Of a stretch of 64,000 nucleotides of DNA, positions 16,370 through 24,325 are shown piece after piece. How positions within the stretch are numbered: the stretch's first letter is position 1; each line of letters opens with the position of its first letter. The position numbers and the translations under genes were made by a program. Source of the stretch: Flavobacteriaceae bacterium Ap0902 (GTDB lineage Bacteria; Bacteroidota; Bacteroidia; Flavobacteriales; Weeksellaceae); NCBI GenBank assembly GCA_009835005.1, contig WTFG01000001.1:124001-188000 (forward strand). Reading direction: 5' to 3'. The notes below the pieces were generated by a model. The model had not been told where the DNA came from. It did not search any database and worked only from the letters and a program-made list of their open reading frames with translations.

Positions 16370-17173
16370 CTAGTTTAGTTCTATAGCGATATTCTCGCTA
16401 TTTACGTTCTTTTTCACTCTTCTATGGTGTTTTTCGTCTATTCTATCTAATAATTCTTGTGGATTACTCTTAAAATTAGATTTAATAAGAATAAAATCTT
16501 TCCTTTTTACCTCATTTAAAACATGGGTCGAATTTCTTAATACATTTTCAACATCAATTGTATGTCCTATATTTAGTAATTCAAAATCAAAAAGATTATC
16601 AACATCATGCAATTTTATAATTAAACCTGGTAGACCAGCAAATTTATAAGGACCATCGGGAATCGGAATTTCTTCTGCATAATAAGCAATCCATTTTCTT
16701 CCTTTAAAATCTATTGTGGCTTTACGTGCTTTAATCCCGTTAATAGAGTCTATTTCATTAGTAACTATCCAATTATTAGGAAGATTTTCTGTATAAATAT
16801 AATTTTCTTTATACACTTTTTCGTTATGAGATAATTGTCCTTTTATAGGATAATTCTTTGCAATTTTATAATTTATTTTAGTACGGTAATTTGCTAAATT
16901 AATATTATTTAAAAGCGACCCAGGCATTAAATTATCTTCATTTTTCTTTGCTTCTAAAAGCAAAGAATCTAAACGGCTAGCACCTAAACTAGTGAAAGTA
17001 GATATAGAATCTCCTACTTTTAAAATCATGGTTTCTGAACGCTCTTTATCCAAATCTAAACTATCATACTTATAAGTGTATTGGTAAGTGATTTCATATT
17101 GATACTCAAATGCACTATTTTCTTGACCCGACAAGCAAATAGAAAATAATATAAATAATAAATTAAATCTCAT
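16370..17173 (-). CDS. GLPGLI family exported protein 3
   Basis: From the ATG at 17173, which gives the signal peptide MRFNLLFILFSICLSGQE, it encodes 267 residues; the frame stays open upstream to 17212 but without a sensible start. The family core is intact: WIAYYAEEIPI followed by GPYKFAGLPGLIIKLHD. The C-terminus ends in IAIELN, as does GLPGLI protein 4 (NAIELN), and the DNA following both genes is nearly identical, which shows that gene plus peptide was duplicated as a unit. Confidence 0.88.
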   Translation of the reverse strand: MRFNLLFILFSICLSGQENSAFEYQYEITYQYTYKYDSLDLDKERSETMILKVGDSISTFTSLGASRLDSLLLEAKKNEDNLMPGSLLNNINLANYRTKINYKIAKNYPIKGQLSHNEKVYKENYIYTENLPNNWIVTNEIDSINGIKARKATIDFKGRKWIAYYAEEIPIPDGPYKFAGLPGLIIKLHDVDNLFDFELLNIGHTIDVENVLRNSTHVLNEVKRKDFILIKSNFKSNPQELLDRIDEKHHRRVKKNVNSENIAIELN

Positions 17174-17233
17174 ACAATTAATAGATTTAAAAATACCTTG
17201 TTCTATTGACAAGGTTTTTTAATTAACATTAAA

Positions 17234-17463
17234 TTAACCACAAAAATATTGATCACCAGCTACGGCATCTTCGAGTCTTTCTTGTTCTGTTGCTCCACAA
17301 GCCATGCCATCTAAACCGCATGTGTATTCGAACATCACACATTCCTCTTCTGCTTTATCAGCTTTAAGATCCTTGCTTTCTTTTTGGTTTTCTTTTACTT
17401 CTCCTGTAGAAGCAAAAGTTAAAGTCCCGATAAGCATTACTGCTCCAAATAATAATTTTTTTA
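17234..17463 (-). CDS. Small exported Cys-containing peptide B, apparent AUA start
   Basis: Sister of peptide A. The first ATG (17437) would give 67 residues, but the same in-frame ATA-AAA-AAA-TTA-TTA leader (17461-17463 for the ATA) precedes it, with an upstream TAA in the same place, giving the leader IKKLLFGAVMLIGTLTFA. The mature region of about 59 residues is acidic and carries four cysteines (EECVMFEYTCG, GMACG, QYFCG), with no visible similarity to peptide A beyond STGEV at the cleavage site. It lies between two GLPGLI genes. Function is unknown. Confidence 0.6.
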
Positions 17464-17492
17464 TGTTTTATATTTTTTTAGTTAAACATACC

Positions 17493-17500
17493 CAAACTTA
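17493..17500 (-). promoter_or_regulatory. Putative -7 box of peptide gene B
   Basis: TAAGTTTG on the - strand, in a segment that is almost base-for-base the same as the region before peptide gene A. Confidence 0.5.
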
Positions 17501-17629
17501 ATAATTAATAATACAAATTTTTATTTATTTAATTACATAAATACTTATTAATTATTATTATTATAACTATTTAAATTACTATTTAAACATAATACAATTT
17601 AATAAAATATAGATTTATTCAACCTTGGG

Positions 17630-18442
17630 TTAGTTTAGTTCTATTGCGTTATTTCTCTGCTTTTTGCCTTGTTTTTTTAATTTTTTTAAGTCTCCAGCGT
17701 CAATATCTATGGTTATGCCTAGCTGTTCTAAAGATTTTAATGGATTTTCTTCAAAATTGCCTTTAACCTTTTTAAATTCTTCTAATGTTACTTTATTCGC
17801 ATCCAAGGGAATTTCATTCATGGTTTTATCTGTGACTTTAGAGAAGCGTTGCAATGTATAATCATAGTGGTTTTTATCATCTGTGATTTTCACAATTAAT
17901 CCAGGTAAACCATAAAACTTGTACGGTCCTTCTGGAATAGGTATTTCTGAAGTAAACCACGCTGTCCACTGTCTTCCGCCATACTGTAATGTCGCTTTTT
18001 GACTTTTAAAACCTAAAACTTCTTTTTGCTCTTCTTGGATTTCCCATTTAAAGTCACTAAAAGGTTGATTATATACGTAATGGGTCTTTAAAACTTTTTC
18101 TAGGACACTAATATTTTTATCCAAATAATTCTTGTAAATCTTCTCTTTAAAATAAAATTTTGGTAATCTATCTTTCTGAGTCAATAAACTCATTTTTTCT
18201 TCCATGCTTTGCAAAGAATTAAGAATAGAATCCCTGATTAAATGATTTTCACTTAAAAACATAGATCCAGTATCCCCTAATTGTAAGAGCATCATTTCTG
18301 ATTTTTGGCTATTGACATCTGCAGAATCTTGTTGAAAAGTCAATAAATATCTTGCTTGGTATTTTATTGCTTGTTGAGCATTTATCGTGCTAATAGCAAT
18401 GAAAAATGTGAATAGAAAACTTATATTCAATTTATATTTCAT
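17630..18442 (-). CDS. GLPGLI family exported protein 4
   Basis: 270 residues with a signal peptide ending ISTINAQ (about residue 22) and an intact family core: QWTAWFTSEIPI followed by GPYKFYGLPGLIVKITD (about residues 167-183). Its Lys-rich C-terminus ends NAIELN. It is the first gene of the leftward array (GLPGLI 4, peptide B, GLPGLI 3, peptide A, GLPGLI 2, GLPGLI 1, outer membrane barrel protein). The 150 bp between it and the divergent lipoprotein gene must hold its promoter; I see no convincing -7 box. Confidence 0.9.
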   Translation of the reverse strand: MKYKLNISFLFTFFIAISTINAQQAIKYQARYLLTFQQDSADVNSQKSEMMLLQLGDTGSMFLSENHLIRDSILNSLQSMEEKMSLLTQKDRLPKFYFKEKIYKNYLDKNISVLEKVLKTHYVYNQPFSDFKWEIQEEQKEVLGFKSQKATLQYGGRQWTAWFTSEIPIPEGPYKFYGLPGLIVKITDDKNHYDYTLQRFSKVTDKTMNEIPLDANKVTLEEFKKVKGNFEENPLKSLEQLGITIDIDAGDLKKLKKQGKKQRNNAIELN

Positions 18443-18593
18443 ATTTAATTTGGTTAAACTTTAAAACTTATAAGGCTCAATATAGATAATTTTATTTAAA
18501 GTTAAATTATATTCAACTTTCATTATCTTTTCTAGAAACTTCCATTATCCTAAATTCTCCTTAACTTTAACCTTTAAATTAAATCCTTTTGAT

Positions 18594-18848
18594 ATGAAAT
18601 ATTTAATTGTTTTATCTTTAACTTTATTGGCTTTAACTTCTTGTAAAACAGGTTGGAGCGTAGAGGAACAACAACAATATATTAATGATTGTATGGCGAT
18701 GGCTGGTAGTGTAGAAAATGCAGAAGCTATTTGTGATTGTGGGCTACAACAAGCCATGGATAGATATGAAACCAAAGAAGAAGCAGAAAAGGCTGTACAA
18801 GCCATGACAGAAGAAGAGTTACAAGCACTCTTTGCAGAATGTATGTAA
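18594..18848 (+). CDS. Small lipoprotein with Cys pair
   Basis: 84 residues. The N-terminus MKYLIVLSLTLLALTSC is a lipoprotein signal with a lipobox (LTSC, Cys 17). The short mature part contains NDCMAMAG, the pair in AICDCGLQQAMDRY and a final Cys (FAECM), with helical, acidic surroundings. Similar small lipoproteins with a CNC/CDC-type motif are common in Bacteroidota, but I know of no function. It reads away from the GLPGLI array, followed 56 bp later by the OsmC-family gene. Confidence 0.75.
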   Translation: MKYLIVLSLTLLALTSCKTGWSVEEQQQYINDCMAMAGSVENAEAICDCGLQQAMDRYETKEEAEKAVQAMTEEELQALFAECM

Positions 18849-18904
18849 TGTGAGTTACACTCACTATGCTTGAATATCCTCAACTTTGAATAAAAATTAA
18901 AACG

Positions 18905-19342
18905 ATGGCACAAGAACATACTTATCAAGTACGCGTAAAATGGGAAAATGATAGAAAAGGAACTTTATCTTCTGAGGTTCTAAATGATAATATTACTATT
19001 GCTACACCGCCAGAATTTAAGAAAGGAATGGCTGGGATTTGGTCTCCAGAACATTATCTGCTATCGGCTGTGAATGGCTGTCTTATGACTACATTTCTTG
19101 CAATTGCAGAAAACTTTAAGCTTGAATTTAAATCTTTTGATTCAGATTCAGAAGGGAAATTAGGCATGGTAGATGGTGTTTATATGATGAGTGAAATCAC
19201 GCTAAAACCAACGGTAGTTATTACCAAAGAAGAAGATCGTGAATTAGCAGAAAAAGTTTTACAAAAATCAGAGAAAGCATGTTTAATTTCTAATTCTGTC
19301 AAGTCTAAAGTAGATATGATTACCAATATTATCGTTGAATAA
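18905..19342 (+). CDS. OsmC/Ohr family peroxide-reducing protein
   Basis: 145 residues of the OsmC fold. The two reactive cysteines of the family are present: Cys 59 in SAVNGCLMTTF and Cys 126 in EKACLISNSV. OsmC/Ohr proteins reduce organic hydroperoxides in the cytoplasm using these cysteines. This one lacks features that would separate OsmC from Ohr or YhfA-type members, so no symbol is given. A hairpin that can end transcription follows at 19373-19404. Confidence 0.88.
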   Translation: MAQEHTYQVRVKWENDRKGTLSSEVLNDNITIATPPEFKKGMAGIWSPEHYLLSAVNGCLMTTFLAIAENFKLEFKSFDSDSEGKLGMVDGVYMMSEITLKPTVVITKEEDRELAEKVLQKSEKACLISNSVKSKVDMITNIIVE

Positions 19343-19372
19343 GAATATTAAATATAAATTATATATATAAAA

Positions 19373-19404
19373 CAAACCCCTTTGCATCGCTGTAAAGGGG
19401 TTTG
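19373..19404. terminator. Bidirectional terminator between convergent genes
   Basis: A perfect 11-bp stem (CAAACCCCTTT, 19373-19383, with 19394-19404) and 10-base loop lies between the converging OsmC gene and metallophosphoesterase gene. The - strand exit is followed by TTTTATATAT, a good U tract; the + strand exit is weaker. Confidence 0.75.
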
Positions 19405-19434
19405 ATGGTTAAATATTGAAATTTTAAAAATAAT

Positions 19435-20868
19435 TTAATCTCTAAATAAATTTTCTGAATCTAATACTTGTTCTGCAATAGAAATACTAGAGAATCCTAC
19501 TTCTAATACTTGACCCATATAATCCTCAAAATAAGCAAGGTTTAACTTATGAAATCCTTTTTCTAAGGCTACTTTGTTCTCTCTTCTTCTAGCACTATGA
19601 CCACCATCATTATCAACTATAACTTGATTATCGATAGATAAAACAGCACCATCATCAGAATAAATATAAAAGTTGTAATAAGCGGTCTCTGGTGCATAAA
19701 AGTACCCAGAAAATTGAAAAGCGTAGTGATCTTCTTGTTCTGCCTCATCGATATGAATTGTAGATACCACACCCGTTTTCTTAGCCTTTAAGTTTTTAAT
19801 ATCCGCTACTTTCTCTGCATTTCCTTCATAGTAAGTATAAGCTAAACCTCTATTTTTTGGCGTTATATTTTGAGCTTTTAATACTTTGGTATCTTCTTTA
19901 ATTGGCGATAGACCTGCTGGGTAATAATATTCAAAATCGGTTTTCTTTGGTGTTGAAATATGGGTAGAAAATGAAAATTGATTTTCCTTTAAGGTAATTA
20001 CTCTTCCACCTCGTTCTAAGGTTCCATAAGCATCTGTACCGGTTACATTACCAAAAGCTAAGGCTACGTTTTTATAAACACCAATGTAATTATCATCATG
20101 ATCATGCCCTACAAATACACCCATCACATCTTTTTGGGTAGCAATCGCTGCAAATAAACCCGAGTTAATCTCTGAACTCGCCACGCCATCGGTTTCTCTT
20201 TTTTCACCTACTTTTTTGGAATCCATATCGATATAATCATACTCTTTGAGCGGAATATGAAAAAACATGACAGAAGGTAAAACTTTGTTTCCGTTGTTTA
20301 ATTTATATTGATTACTAGTCGATTGATACCAAGCAATTTGATCTTGTTTAATCCAATCATACGTTCCCAACATTGGGTTCTTTACATAATCATGACTATC
20401 TACGAAATAAAGAACAGCAGCGGCTTTGTTTTCATTATGACTTAGGATTGGCTGAGCGAAGTTTAATACACCAGAAACTTCTCCCTTTTCACCGATGAAA
20501 TAAGGTTTCTTACGCAAGGTTTGATAAATATCTTCTTTAGATAAATCATGTTCTTCATCATGGTTTCCAAAGGTCACTGTCCACGGAATTTCAAAAGGTG
20601 CTAACACCTCAGCGAGTTGATTCCAGCCATCTAGCGCTGGATTGGCTGTGATGATATCCCCGGTAAGCACAATGAAGTCTGGATTTTCTTTAATAATGAC
20701 AGCTTTCATCGTTTCAAACGTCTCAAAAGAGGTTTTAGAAGTAGGATTGTGATGCGTATCTGTGAATTGTAGGATTTTAAATTCTCCTTGTTCATCAAAC
20801 CTCAACGTATTGATTTGTGCTTGTAAGAAGGTACCTATAAGAATAAATACGAAAGTTAATTTTTTCAT
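19435..20868 (-). CDS. Exported calcineurin-like metallophosphoesterase with PA14 domain
   Basis: 477 residues with a signal peptide ending TFLQAQ (about 17). The metal-binding motifs of the calcineurin-like phosphoesterase fold are all present: DTHH (37-40), GDII (70-73), GNHDEEHD (101-108), and GHDHDD (about 254). The catalytic part resembles Dcr2/purple-acid-type phosphatases. Residues about 370-465 form a PA14-like beta domain (FSGYFYAPETAYYNFYIYS, DDGAVLSID), which often binds carbohydrate. Its ATG overlaps the stop of the upstream phosphatase gene as ATGA (20865-20868), so the two enzymes are co-expressed for hydrolysis of phosphate esters outside the cytoplasm. Confidence 0.88.
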   Translation of the reverse strand: MKKLTFVFILIGTFLQAQINTLRFDEQGEFKILQFTDTHHNPTSKTSFETFETMKAVIIKENPDFIVLTGDIITANPALDGWNQLAEVLAPFEIPWTVTFGNHDEEHDLSKEDIYQTLRKKPYFIGEKGEVSGVLNFAQPILSHNENKAAAVLYFVDSHDYVKNPMLGTYDWIKQDQIAWYQSTSNQYKLNNGNKVLPSVMFFHIPLKEYDYIDMDSKKVGEKRETDGVASSEINSGLFAAIATQKDVMGVFVGHDHDDNYIGVYKNVALAFGNVTGTDAYGTLERGGRVITLKENQFSFSTHISTPKKTDFEYYYPAGLSPIKEDTKVLKAQNITPKNRGLAYTYYEGNAEKVADIKNLKAKKTGVVSTIHIDEAEQEDHYAFQFSGYFYAPETAYYNFYIYSDDGAVLSIDNQVIVDNDGGHSARRRENKVALEKGFHKLNLAYFEDYMGQVLEVGFSSISIAEQVLDSENLFRD

Positions 20869-22652
20869 TGATTTTGAATTTTTAATGCTTGTAAAATTTT
20901 GTGAAATATTTCATTATTTTCATAAACCCCTTGAAAGGTTGAAGAACTTGGTCCATAAGCAAAAACAGGAACCATAACCCCCGTATGATCGTGGGTAGAG
21001 AAATCGCCTTCTAATTCATGATCATGCAGTTGACCATGTGGTAAAGTAAGCCCTCCTGTCTCGTGATCTGCGGTGACAATTACCAAAGTCTCACCATTTT
21101 CATCGGCAAATTGAATCGCTTTTTGAATGGTATGGTCTAAATCGATGGTTTCTTCTGCAACACCTTTTAAATCATTTAAATGACCAAAATTGTCTATTTG
21201 TGCTCCTTCTATCATCATAAAGAATGAATCATCTTTCAAATAATCTAGAGCAAAACTTGTAGCCTTAGGTAATAAATCTCCTCTCCCTTCTCTGATATAC
21301 GGAAGACTGTTTTCTCCTGCAAAAAAAGCTATTTTATTAGCTGATTGAGACAAATTGGTAATCGTGTCAACTACTGTAAATCCTTTTTCTTCTAAAGCTT
21401 CATTAAAACCATTTTCTCTAAAGAATCTTCTATCACCTCCCATAAAAAAGTCCAAATCACTTTGTATTAAATCTTGAGCAATTTCATCCTTCATCCCTCG
21501 ATCTCTCACATGAGCATAGAAATCTGCTGGGGTAGCACCTGTTATTTCATCGGTAGTGAGAATAGCGGTTTTAAAGCCTTCTTTGGATAAGATTTCTACC
21601 AGATTTGGTTGCGCTTTATAATCAACATCTACGCCAACCGCTCTATTATTGGTTTTCTCTCCCATAGCTATGGCGGTGCCTCCTGCGGCAGAATCTGTGG
21701 TATAATCGTTGGCTGAATTGGTTTTACTAAAGCCTATACTTTTAAATTGATTCAAAATCATATCTGGACAAAAGATAGTGGCACTAGAAATCTGTGCTTG
21801 TCCCATCCCATCGCCAATAATTAAAACCACATTTTTGATTGGTTTGTTAGCATTATCTGATTGGTAAGTAGGCTGGTAACGGGTAACCCCACAAGGAATT
21901 TGAACCGTGTTTCGTTTTAAATTTTTAAAATATGCCTCTGCTTTTGCTGGTTGATCTGTCCCTATATAATCTACGCCTAATTGATCAAGCGCATACCAAC
22001 CTGATTTGCTATCTGGGTTGTTCCAAAAACGGATCGGTAATCTTCGGTTTTTGGCTTTTTCTATAATCTCTTTTAAAGCTATATTTTCTCTGGTCACGAT
22101 TTTTCCCTTCCCATTCCAGACGGAATAATTGGCAAAATCTAAACTAAGCATCGCTATTTTAGATAAATCTGTAGGAATTTCATCAGATTGCCAATCAAAG
22201 AAAATGTGATTAGGATAATCATTGTAATTTTTAAAATCGGGTCTATTTCCAGAGATTATCAATTTAACGCCATTCGGATTATTTGGATAAAAATTAGATT
22301 GATAAGGTTTTAATGCTTTAATTATTGCCTGTAAAGTAGTTTTTGCCTCAGATTTAATATCTATCATCCATTGAATTTCTCTGGCTTCCATCACATGATA
22401 TTCAAACACCTGCATGATTGGATATAGATATAGTTGTTCTAAAGTTTTATTGGGTTGAATGCTTTGCTCTTCATGCGCTACAAATAATTTCCCATCTTTT
22501 AAAAATACATCAGTTTCTATAGAAGTTGCTCCATGGGCATAGGCTTCCCAAAAAGGTACGGTTTGCTGATAATCATTGTGGGAATGAATTTGAGATTGTG
22601 CAAATGATGAAGTGTAACATAAGAGCAATACACTTAATATTTTAAATTTCAT
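20865..22652 (-). CDS. Glycerophosphodiesterase-like / alkaline phosphatase fusion
   Basis: From the ATG at 22652 (signal peptide MKFKILSVLLLCYTSSFAQ) the protein has 595 residues and two enzyme domains. Residues about 20-250 are a phosphodiesterase TIM barrel of the GDPD/PI-PLC type, with SHNDYQ and the metal motif ETDVFLKDGKLFVAHE. Residues about 275-595 are an alkaline phosphatase with IIGDGMG, the nucleophile-containing TTDSAAGGTA, MIEGAQIDNFGH, TADHETGG and a final THDHTG. One polypeptide could thus release phosphomonoester from a phosphodiester and then free phosphate. It lies downstream of SusC/SusD. The frame is open to 22715 but lacks an export signal at that start. Confidence 0.9.
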   Translation of the reverse strand: MKFKILSVLLLCYTSSFAQSQIHSHNDYQQTVPFWEAYAHGATSIETDVFLKDGKLFVAHEEQSIQPNKTLEQLYLYPIMQVFEYHVMEAREIQWMIDIKSEAKTTLQAIIKALKPYQSNFYPNNPNGVKLIISGNRPDFKNYNDYPNHIFFDWQSDEIPTDLSKIAMLSLDFANYSVWNGKGKIVTRENIALKEIIEKAKNRRLPIRFWNNPDSKSGWYALDQLGVDYIGTDQPAKAEAYFKNLKRNTVQIPCGVTRYQPTYQSDNANKPIKNVVLIIGDGMGQAQISSATIFCPDMILNQFKSIGFSKTNSANDYTTDSAAGGTAIAMGEKTNNRAVGVDVDYKAQPNLVEILSKEGFKTAILTTDEITGATPADFYAHVRDRGMKDEIAQDLIQSDLDFFMGGDRRFFRENGFNEALEEKGFTVVDTITNLSQSANKIAFFAGENSLPYIREGRGDLLPKATSFALDYLKDDSFFMMIEGAQIDNFGHLNDLKGVAEETIDLDHTIQKAIQFADENGETLVIVTADHETGGLTLPHGQLHDHELEGDFSTHDHTGVMVPVFAYGPSSSTFQGVYENNEIFHKILQALKIQNQ

Positions 22653-22747
22653 AGGGTGAGAATAATATGGTTTTAAATGAAAAATGAGCCTGCCTTTTTT
22701 AAGGACAGGCTCCATAAATAAAAACTAAATAAAGGTTTTTATGTGCC

Positions 22748-24313
22748 TTACCAACCTTGATTTTGTGAAATGCCTGAGGCTCTAACTACTTCTGTTGGTA
22801 TAGGCCACACATTCATATATGATGGATCAAAATTTCTGGATTCCCAAATCACCTCCGAATCATCTACTAAAGGCGAAGCTGCATTCCCGTGTAATGGTTG
22901 TGCATACACTTTTTGAGCATCACCCCACCGAACTAAATCAAAATGTCTATTAGAAAATTCTCCTGCTAATTCTACTCTACGTTCGTGCTTTAAATCATCC
23001 ATGGTAGCTCCCATAATAGGCTCTAATCCCGCACGATTTCTAACTAAATTAATTTCCATATCACCACTTTGACCTATCATAATCTTAGCTTCTGCTTGCA
23101 TTAATAACACTTCTGCAAATCGCATTAATGGCACATTGTATAAAGTCGTAGGATCATTACCGTCTGTATTCACATAGTTACCTACAGGATCTTCTAATCC
23201 AAATTCATACATATATTTATTGAATTGGTATCCCGATTTTGAATTCTCTGAGGTATAAATTTTTTCTTCTCCAAAGTATGGAAACTTATCTCCCCAAGCA
23301 AGAATAGTAACTTTACGTCTCGCATCGCTATCTTCAAAAGCTTCATATAACTCTCTTGTTGGCATGTAATAACCCCAACCATTATATTTACCCCAACCTT
23401 TGTTTTCTAAGACAATACCTGGTAATTTACTACCTCCATTCAATCCAGAATTCACAGACCATATATACTCAGATCCCCAATTTTCTAAATAACTGTGTAA
23501 TCTCCTATAATCCTCTTCTGGATTATTGGTATCTACTAAGGCTCTATTAGAAGGTGAATTGATAATCTTCTGGGTATACTCTATCACCTTTTCATACTTA
23601 GAGGTATCATATTGTGCCCAATATAGGTATGCTTTGGCTATATAAGCCCAAGCTGCATCTTTATGAGGTCTACCATAATCAGCAGGATCCATTTCATTAA
23701 AATATTGAAGTTTTTCTGCAGCTATTTCTAAATCAGAAATTAATTGAGAATAATTATCTATAACACTTGCTGGTCTTTTAAATGATCCAGCTGGCTCATT
23801 CATATTTTCTTCTGTAACGATTGGTACACCTCCACTTTTATCATCACCATACGTATGTGCTAACCAAAAGTAATGGAATGCACGCATAAAATAAGCTTCT
23901 CCTAAAAGTCTATTCTTTAAAGTTTCATTTTCAAATGCTACATTCGGTACATTAAATAATACATCATTACATCTTCTAATAATCTTGTATGATTGTGGAT
24001 ACATCCAATAAGTATAGCCTTCTGTGCCATTCACATTAAAGTTTTTGATGTTATCTGCTTCTCCCTTGGTACGCCCAGTTACCATATCATCTGAGGCATT
24101 AATATACCAAAAGAAACCTCTTGCAAACATATCTTCATCATCCATGTAATCGTATATTGAGTTAACACTCTTGATGGCATCATCTTCTGTCTTCCAAAAG
24201 TTATCATAAGTTGAGCCGCTTTCTGGTTCTAAGTCTGTGAAATCATCACTACAGCTAGTAGATAAGAAAGCTAAAGTTCCTAGAAATATTGATTTTATTA
24301 AATACTTTTTCAT
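22748..24313 (-). CDS. SusD/RagB family surface lipoprotein
   Basis: 521 residues. Lipoprotein signal with lipobox LSTSC (about residue 21), followed by the typical SusD N-terminus DFTDLEPESGSTYDNFWKTE with DAIKSVNSIYDYM, TPR-like helices in the middle (LLGEAYFMRAFHYFWLAHTYG), and a C-terminus with MRFAEVLLMQAEAKI, LKHERRVELAGEFSNRHFDL and a final NQGW. SusD proteins form the lid of SusC channels and capture the nutrient. It is 13 bp from susC and upstream of the phosphatase genes, so the nutrient is probably a phosphate ester rather than a plain glycan; that is inference from context. Confidence 0.93.
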   Translation of the reverse strand: MKKYLIKSIFLGTLAFLSTSCSDDFTDLEPESGSTYDNFWKTEDDAIKSVNSIYDYMDDEDMFARGFFWYINASDDMVTGRTKGEADNIKNFNVNGTEGYTYWMYPQSYKIIRRCNDVLFNVPNVAFENETLKNRLLGEAYFMRAFHYFWLAHTYGDDKSGGVPIVTEENMNEPAGSFKRPASVIDNYSQLISDLEIAAEKLQYFNEMDPADYGRPHKDAAWAYIAKAYLYWAQYDTSKYEKVIEYTQKIINSPSNRALVDTNNPEEDYRRLHSYLENWGSEYIWSVNSGLNGGSKLPGIVLENKGWGKYNGWGYYMPTRELYEAFEDSDARRKVTILAWGDKFPYFGEEKIYTSENSKSGYQFNKYMYEFGLEDPVGNYVNTDGNDPTTLYNVPLMRFAEVLLMQAEAKIMIGQSGDMEINLVRNRAGLEPIMGATMDDLKHERRVELAGEFSNRHFDLVRWGDAQKVYAQPLHGNAASPLVDDSEVIWESRNFDPSYMNVWPIPTEVVRASGISQNQGW

Positions 24314-24325
24314 TGCTTTTAATTT

